64,000 nt of DNA, taken from Bythopirellula sp041737835. GTDB taxonomy: Bacteria; Planctomycetota; Planctomycetia; Pirellulales; Lacipirellulaceae. Of the stretch, positions 60,904-64,000 are shown piece after piece. A program made the position numbers and the translations under genes. How positions within the stretch are numbered: position 1 is the first letter of the stretch; each line of letters begins with the position of its first letter. The DNA lies in the NCBI GenBank assembly GCA_041737835.1, contig JBGSQY010000001.1, one strand, 5' to 3'. Below the pieces are notes generated by a model that was given only the letters and a program-made list of their open reading frames with translations, was not told where the DNA came from and did no database searches.

Positions 60904-63900
60904 ATGGGATTGTTTGCGCTACTGGCTCGCGTTTTCCCTTCGTTCGCTCGCAAAGATGCTCCACAATTCGCGGCGGCCCCCTTGGCTCCGCGGCGGTTGG
61001 AACGCCGCCGAGTGTTCGACGGAGCGGCTGCTGGAGTTGTCCTGGAGGCTCTTCCTACCCCAGAGCCCTATGTGCAAACGAGCGAGCCGTTAGTTGCCAC
61101 GCAAGAGTCAACTCAGCAATCACTCGTGGCCCCCGCCGCGTCCTCGCTGCAGGCGACAATACGCTTGCGAAGCGCGGAGTTGTTTGAAGACCAATCCGTG
61201 TTGGCAACGATTGAGATCGTCGACAGCCTGCCGATGGCGCATCAGATTACGATCGACTGGGGGGATGGTTCTCTACAAGTTATCAATGTTGGTCCCTCGG
61301 TGCGGGAAGCACTGGCTGTTCATCGGTATCTTGACGACAACCCTACGGGCACGGCAAGCGACGTTTACACCGTGACGGCCACGGTCACGAATGCTCTGGG
61401 TGGCTCCGCGACCTCATCGGCCACGATCTTGGTGAAGAATGTCGCGCCCAAGATTGACAGTCTGACGATCACGCCCTCGATCAACGAAAACGACAACGTC
61501 GTTCTCAGTGGAACCTATAGCGATCCCGGCACGCTGGATACGCATTCGCTGGATATCGATTGGGATGGCGACGGCACTTACGACCAAACGGTCGCCGTTT
61601 CGGGGGGCACATTCTCCGTTTCGCGACAAGTGCTCGATGATAATCCGACGGGCACTGCCAGCGATGTTGTCAACGTGAATGTTCGCCTGCGAGACGACGA
61701 TGGCGGTTCGGCGACTCGGTCCACCAGCTTTGTCGTCAACAATTTGAATCCTCAAATTCTCAGCGTGACCGTCACTTCTCCGATTACCGAAAATGGTTTT
61801 GCTACGTTGACGGGCACCTACAAGGACACCGGCACAAAAGATACGCACGAACTCGACATCGATTGGGATGGCGACGGTAATTTTGATGAAATCGTGACCG
61901 TTTCCGGCGGCAGTTTTTCCGTTAGCAAGCAATACCTCGACGATCCAGCGGGGTCGAACGACGATATCACGATCAATGTCCGTTTGCGGGATGATGACGG
62001 GGGTTCGGCCCTTGCGGCGACGACCGTGACCGTGGAGAACGCCGATCCGGTCGTGTTGCTCAACCCGCTGTTGGCGATTGATGAAAACGGCACGGCTGTT
62101 TTGTCGGGAACTTATAGTGACGCCGGGACCCAAGATACCCACGAGCTCGACATCGACTGGGACGGTGACAATATCTTTGACCAGACGGTCGTCGTCACGG
62201 GGGGAGCATTTACGGTTACTCGTCAGTTTTTGGACGACAATCCCACGGGGACGCCGAGTGAAACGTTCAATGTGAATGTTCGCTTGCGGGACGATGACGG
62301 CGGGATGGATGTGAAATCCACCGTTCTGACGGTGAAGAATGTTCCCCCAAAGATCGATAGCCTGACAATCACGCCATCGATTAACGAGAACGATACGGTG
62401 ACCCTGGCGGGAACCTATAGCGACCAGGGCACACTCGACACGCACGAGCTTGATATCGATTGGGACGGCGATGGCATCTACGACCAAACAGTTGCGGTGA
62501 CCGGCGGTACATTTTCAGTGACGCGACAAGTGCTTGACGATAATCCCACTGGGACGACTAGCGATGTTGTGAACGTAAATGTTCGGTTGCGAGACGACGA
62601 CGCCGGCCCGGCGACGGAATCAACGAGCTATGTTGTTAATAATGTGAATCCTGAATTCTTGAACCTGACGGTTACCTCGCCCATTACTGAAAATGGCACG
62701 ACCACGCTTACGGGGACTTTTCAGGATACAGGTACCCAAGATACGCACGAACTCGACATCGACTGGGATGGCGATGGCAATTACGACGAAACGGTGACCG
62801 TTTCTGGCGGCAGCTTTTCGGTTAGCAAGCAATACCTCGATGATCCCGCGGGGTCGAACGACGATATCACGATCAATGTCCGTTTGCGGGATGATGACGG
62901 CGGTTCGGCACTTGCCGCAACGACGGTTACCGTGGAGAACGCCGATCCGGTTGTGTTGCTCAACCCGCTGTTGGCGATTGATGAAAATGGCACGGCCGTT
63001 TTGTCAGGAACTTATAGCGATATCGGCACGCAAGATATGCACGAGCTCGATATCGACTGGGACGGCGACAATATTTTTGACCAGACGGTTTTCGTCACAG
63101 GGGGCGCCTTCACGGTGACTCGTCAGTTTTTGGACGACAATCCCACCGGGACATCCAGTGATACGTTCAATGTCAATGTTCGCTTGCGGGACGATGACGG
63201 CGGAGTAGCGACGGATTCCAAGCCGCTGACGGTTAACAATAGCAATCCCAGTGTCGTTCTGGTTCCTCCTGCGGCGATCGTAGAAAACCAATTTGCCACC
63301 TTGCAGGGAACGATTACCGATGTTGGCACGCTCGATACGTTTACGCTCACAATCAATTGGGGCGATCCCGCAAGTCCCAACAATGTACAGACGTTTGATT
63401 TGGGAACCACGCCCCTGACCGAGGCTGCCGATGGCATCAATTGGGATCCGGTGACGCGGACGTTTTCACTCACTCATCAATATTTGGATGATAACCCTTC
63501 GGGCACTCCCGACGACCTATACACAATCAACGTGATAGCAACCGACGATGATTTGGGCGTCGGAACGGCTCAGACAACAGTGTTGGTGAAGAATGTTGGG
63601 TTCACTGTTGTTTTACAACCCGTAAGCCCCATTGATGAGAGTGGTTTTGCTGAGCTTCAAGGAACCATCAACGATCCCGGCACGAGGGACACGTTTGAGC
63701 TGGAGATCAATTGGGGCGATCCCGCGAGTCCCGACAATATCCAGACCTTCAATTTAGGAGATACTCCACTCACCCAGGTCGCCGATGGCATTGACTGGGA
63801 TCCCGTAACGCGAACTTTCACGGTGAGCCGGCAATACTTGGATGACAATCCGACGGCGACGGGTAGCGATACCTATGCAATCAACATCAAGCTGACCGGC

Positions 63901-64000
63901 GATGACTTGAGCACCGATATGGAAACGACTTCCGTTGTGGTGAGAAATATTGCTCCTCAGCTGACTTTTCAACCTGTGACGCCGATTGATGAGAATGGCA
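60904..64000 (+). CDS. Giant PKD-like repeat surface protein (partial, runs past the window)
   Basis: The frame from ATG 60904 stays open to the last base: 1032 codons without a stop, continuing beyond the window. Residues 28-48 read PLAPRRLERRRVFDGAAAG, resembling the planctomycete 'LEPR' leader of large surface proteins. From about residue 85 there are PKD-like beta-sandwich repeats, each with a DIDWDGDG or INWGDPASP core and a YLDDNPTG or VLDDNPTG ending. Eight repeats are complete and more must follow. The protein is probably secreted or cell-surface attached. The ATG has no strong ribosome binding site. Antisense frames in this region are shadows. Confidence 0.88.
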   Translation, partial: MGLFALLARVFPSFARKDAPQFAAAPLAPRRLERRRVFDGAAAGVVLEALPTPEPYVQTSEPLVATQESTQQSLVAPAASSLQATIRLRSAELFEDQSVLATIEIVDSLPMAHQITIDWGDGSLQVINVGPSVREALAVHRYLDDNPTGTASDVYTVTATVTNALGGSATSSATILVKNVAPKIDSLTITPSINENDNVVLSGTYSDPGTLDTHSLDIDWDGDGTYDQTVAVSGGTFSVSRQVLDDNPTGTASDVVNVNVRLRDDDGGSATRSTSFVVNNLNPQILSVTVTSPITENGFATLTGTYKDTGTKDTHELDIDWDGDGNFDEIVTVSGGSFSVSKQYLDDPAGSNDDITINVRLRDDDGGSALAATTVTVENADPVVLLNPLLAIDENGTAVLSGTYSDAGTQDTHELDIDWDGDNIFDQTVVVTGGAFTVTRQFLDDNPTGTPSETFNVNVRLRDDDGGMDVKSTVLTVKNVPPKIDSLTITPSINENDTVTLAGTYSDQGTLDTHELDIDWDGDGIYDQTVAVTGGTFSVTRQVLDDNPTGTTSDVVNVNVRLRDDDAGPATESTSYVVNNVNPEFLNLTVTSPITENGTTTLTGTFQDTGTQDTHELDIDWDGDGNYDETVTVSGGSFSVSKQYLDDPAGSNDDITINVRLRDDDGGSALAATTVTVENADPVVLLNPLLAIDENGTAVLSGTYSDIGTQDMHELDIDWDGDNIFDQTVFVTGGAFTVTRQFLDDNPTGTSSDTFNVNVRLRDDDGGVATDSKPLTVNNSNPSVVLVPPAAIVENQFATLQGTITDVGTLDTFTLTINWGDPASPNNVQTFDLGTTPLTEAADGINWDPVTRTFSLTHQYLDDNPSGTPDDLYTINVIATDDDLGVGTAQTTVLVKNVGFTVVLQPVSPIDESGFAELQGTINDPGTRDTFELEINWGDPASPDNIQTFNLGDTPLTQVADGIDWDPVTRTFTVSRQYLDDNPTATGSDTYAINIKLTGDDLSTDMETTSVVVRNIAPQLTFQPVTPIDENG
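61441..63240 (+). repeat. 900-nt higher-order tandem repeat (two copies of three PKD units)
   Basis: Bases 61441-62340 and 62341-63240 are two copies of a 900-nt block in perfect register. Each block holds three 300-nt PKD units A, B, C (100 residues each), so the order is ABCABC. B and C are nearly identical between copies; A differs most. Confidence 0.92.
63241..64000 (+). repeat. 360-nt tandem repeat (PKD unit D)
   Basis: Two full copies (63241-63600, 63601-63960) of a 120-residue unit of a different PKD subtype, with an INWGDPASP core. A third begins at 63961 and leaves the window. Confidence 0.9.

Noticed and set aside
61414..62487. A 357-codon open frame antisense to the PKD repeats
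   Set aside because: It exists because the repeats lack certain codons on the opposite strand; it recurs with the repeat period and has no family match.

Overview
The window looks like chromosomal DNA from a planctomycete, most likely in or near the Pirellulales. The evidence is two PEP-CTERM proteins, DUF1080 and LamG-like secreted proteins, many secreted proteins of unknown function, a giant PKD-type surface protein whose N-terminus resembles the planctomycete 'LEPR' leader, moderate GC, and an ECF sigma factor overlapping a membrane-protein gene. I see no phage genes, transposases, CRISPR array or plasmid functions. This reads as core chromosome plus lineage-specific genes.

Layout. 1-0.45 kb: the end of a 23S rRNA gene, a 5S rRNA gene and a strong terminator. 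0.5-4.4 kb: a PEP-CTERM gene trapped between the real 5S and a decayed second 5S copy, a zinc alcohol dehydrogenase and a second PEP-CTERM gene. 4.5-12.9 kb: unlinked genes, including a membrane protein, a SET-domain methyltransferase-like protein, an MgtC/DUF4010 membrane protein, a secreted retropepsin-like protease, a small basic protein missed by length filters, a YyaL/DUF255 protein and a DUF1080 protein. 13-18.1 kb: a minus-strand heavy-metal RND efflux operon with a Cys/His-rich secreted protein, a His-rich adaptor and a CusA/CzcA pump. 18.6-25.7 kb: a lipid-modification and light-stress block with an SRPBCC protein, FAD oxidoreductase, DUF1365 protein and two cyclopropane-synthase-like methyltransferases, facing a DUF1295 protein and a class II photolyase.

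26-29.7 kb: a CBS protein with a small membrane partner, a LamG-like protein, KDPG aldolase plus uronate isomerase (hexuronate catabolism), and tRNA-Cys. 30-34.3 kb: small unknown proteins, a membrane protein and uvrB. 34.6-38.8 kb: an ECF sigma factor overlapping a membrane/serine-hydrolase fusion that lacks the catalytic serine, followed by an intact serine hydrolase. 38.8-46.5 kb: GNAT, a MoxR-like AAA ATPase, an unusual antiporter-TrkA-CBS-EIIA fusion, ilvD and a methyltransferase. 46.5-47.1 kb is non-coding and rich in inverted and imperfect direct repeats. 47-52.1 kb: a HerA-like ATPase, an unknown protein and a fatty-acyl-AMP ligase fused to an acyl carrier protein.

52.1-59.7 kb is the most interesting block. 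A TolC-like outer-membrane lipoprotein is divergent from a tight operon encoding GAF-GAF-TM-HlyD, HlyD, and PqqD-like-M50 protease-HlyD proteins. This looks like a trans-envelope export or processing machine with no visible ABC, RND or MFS pump. The window ends inside a giant PKD-repeat protein (from 60904), built from a 900-nt three-domain block present twice and then a different 360-nt unit.
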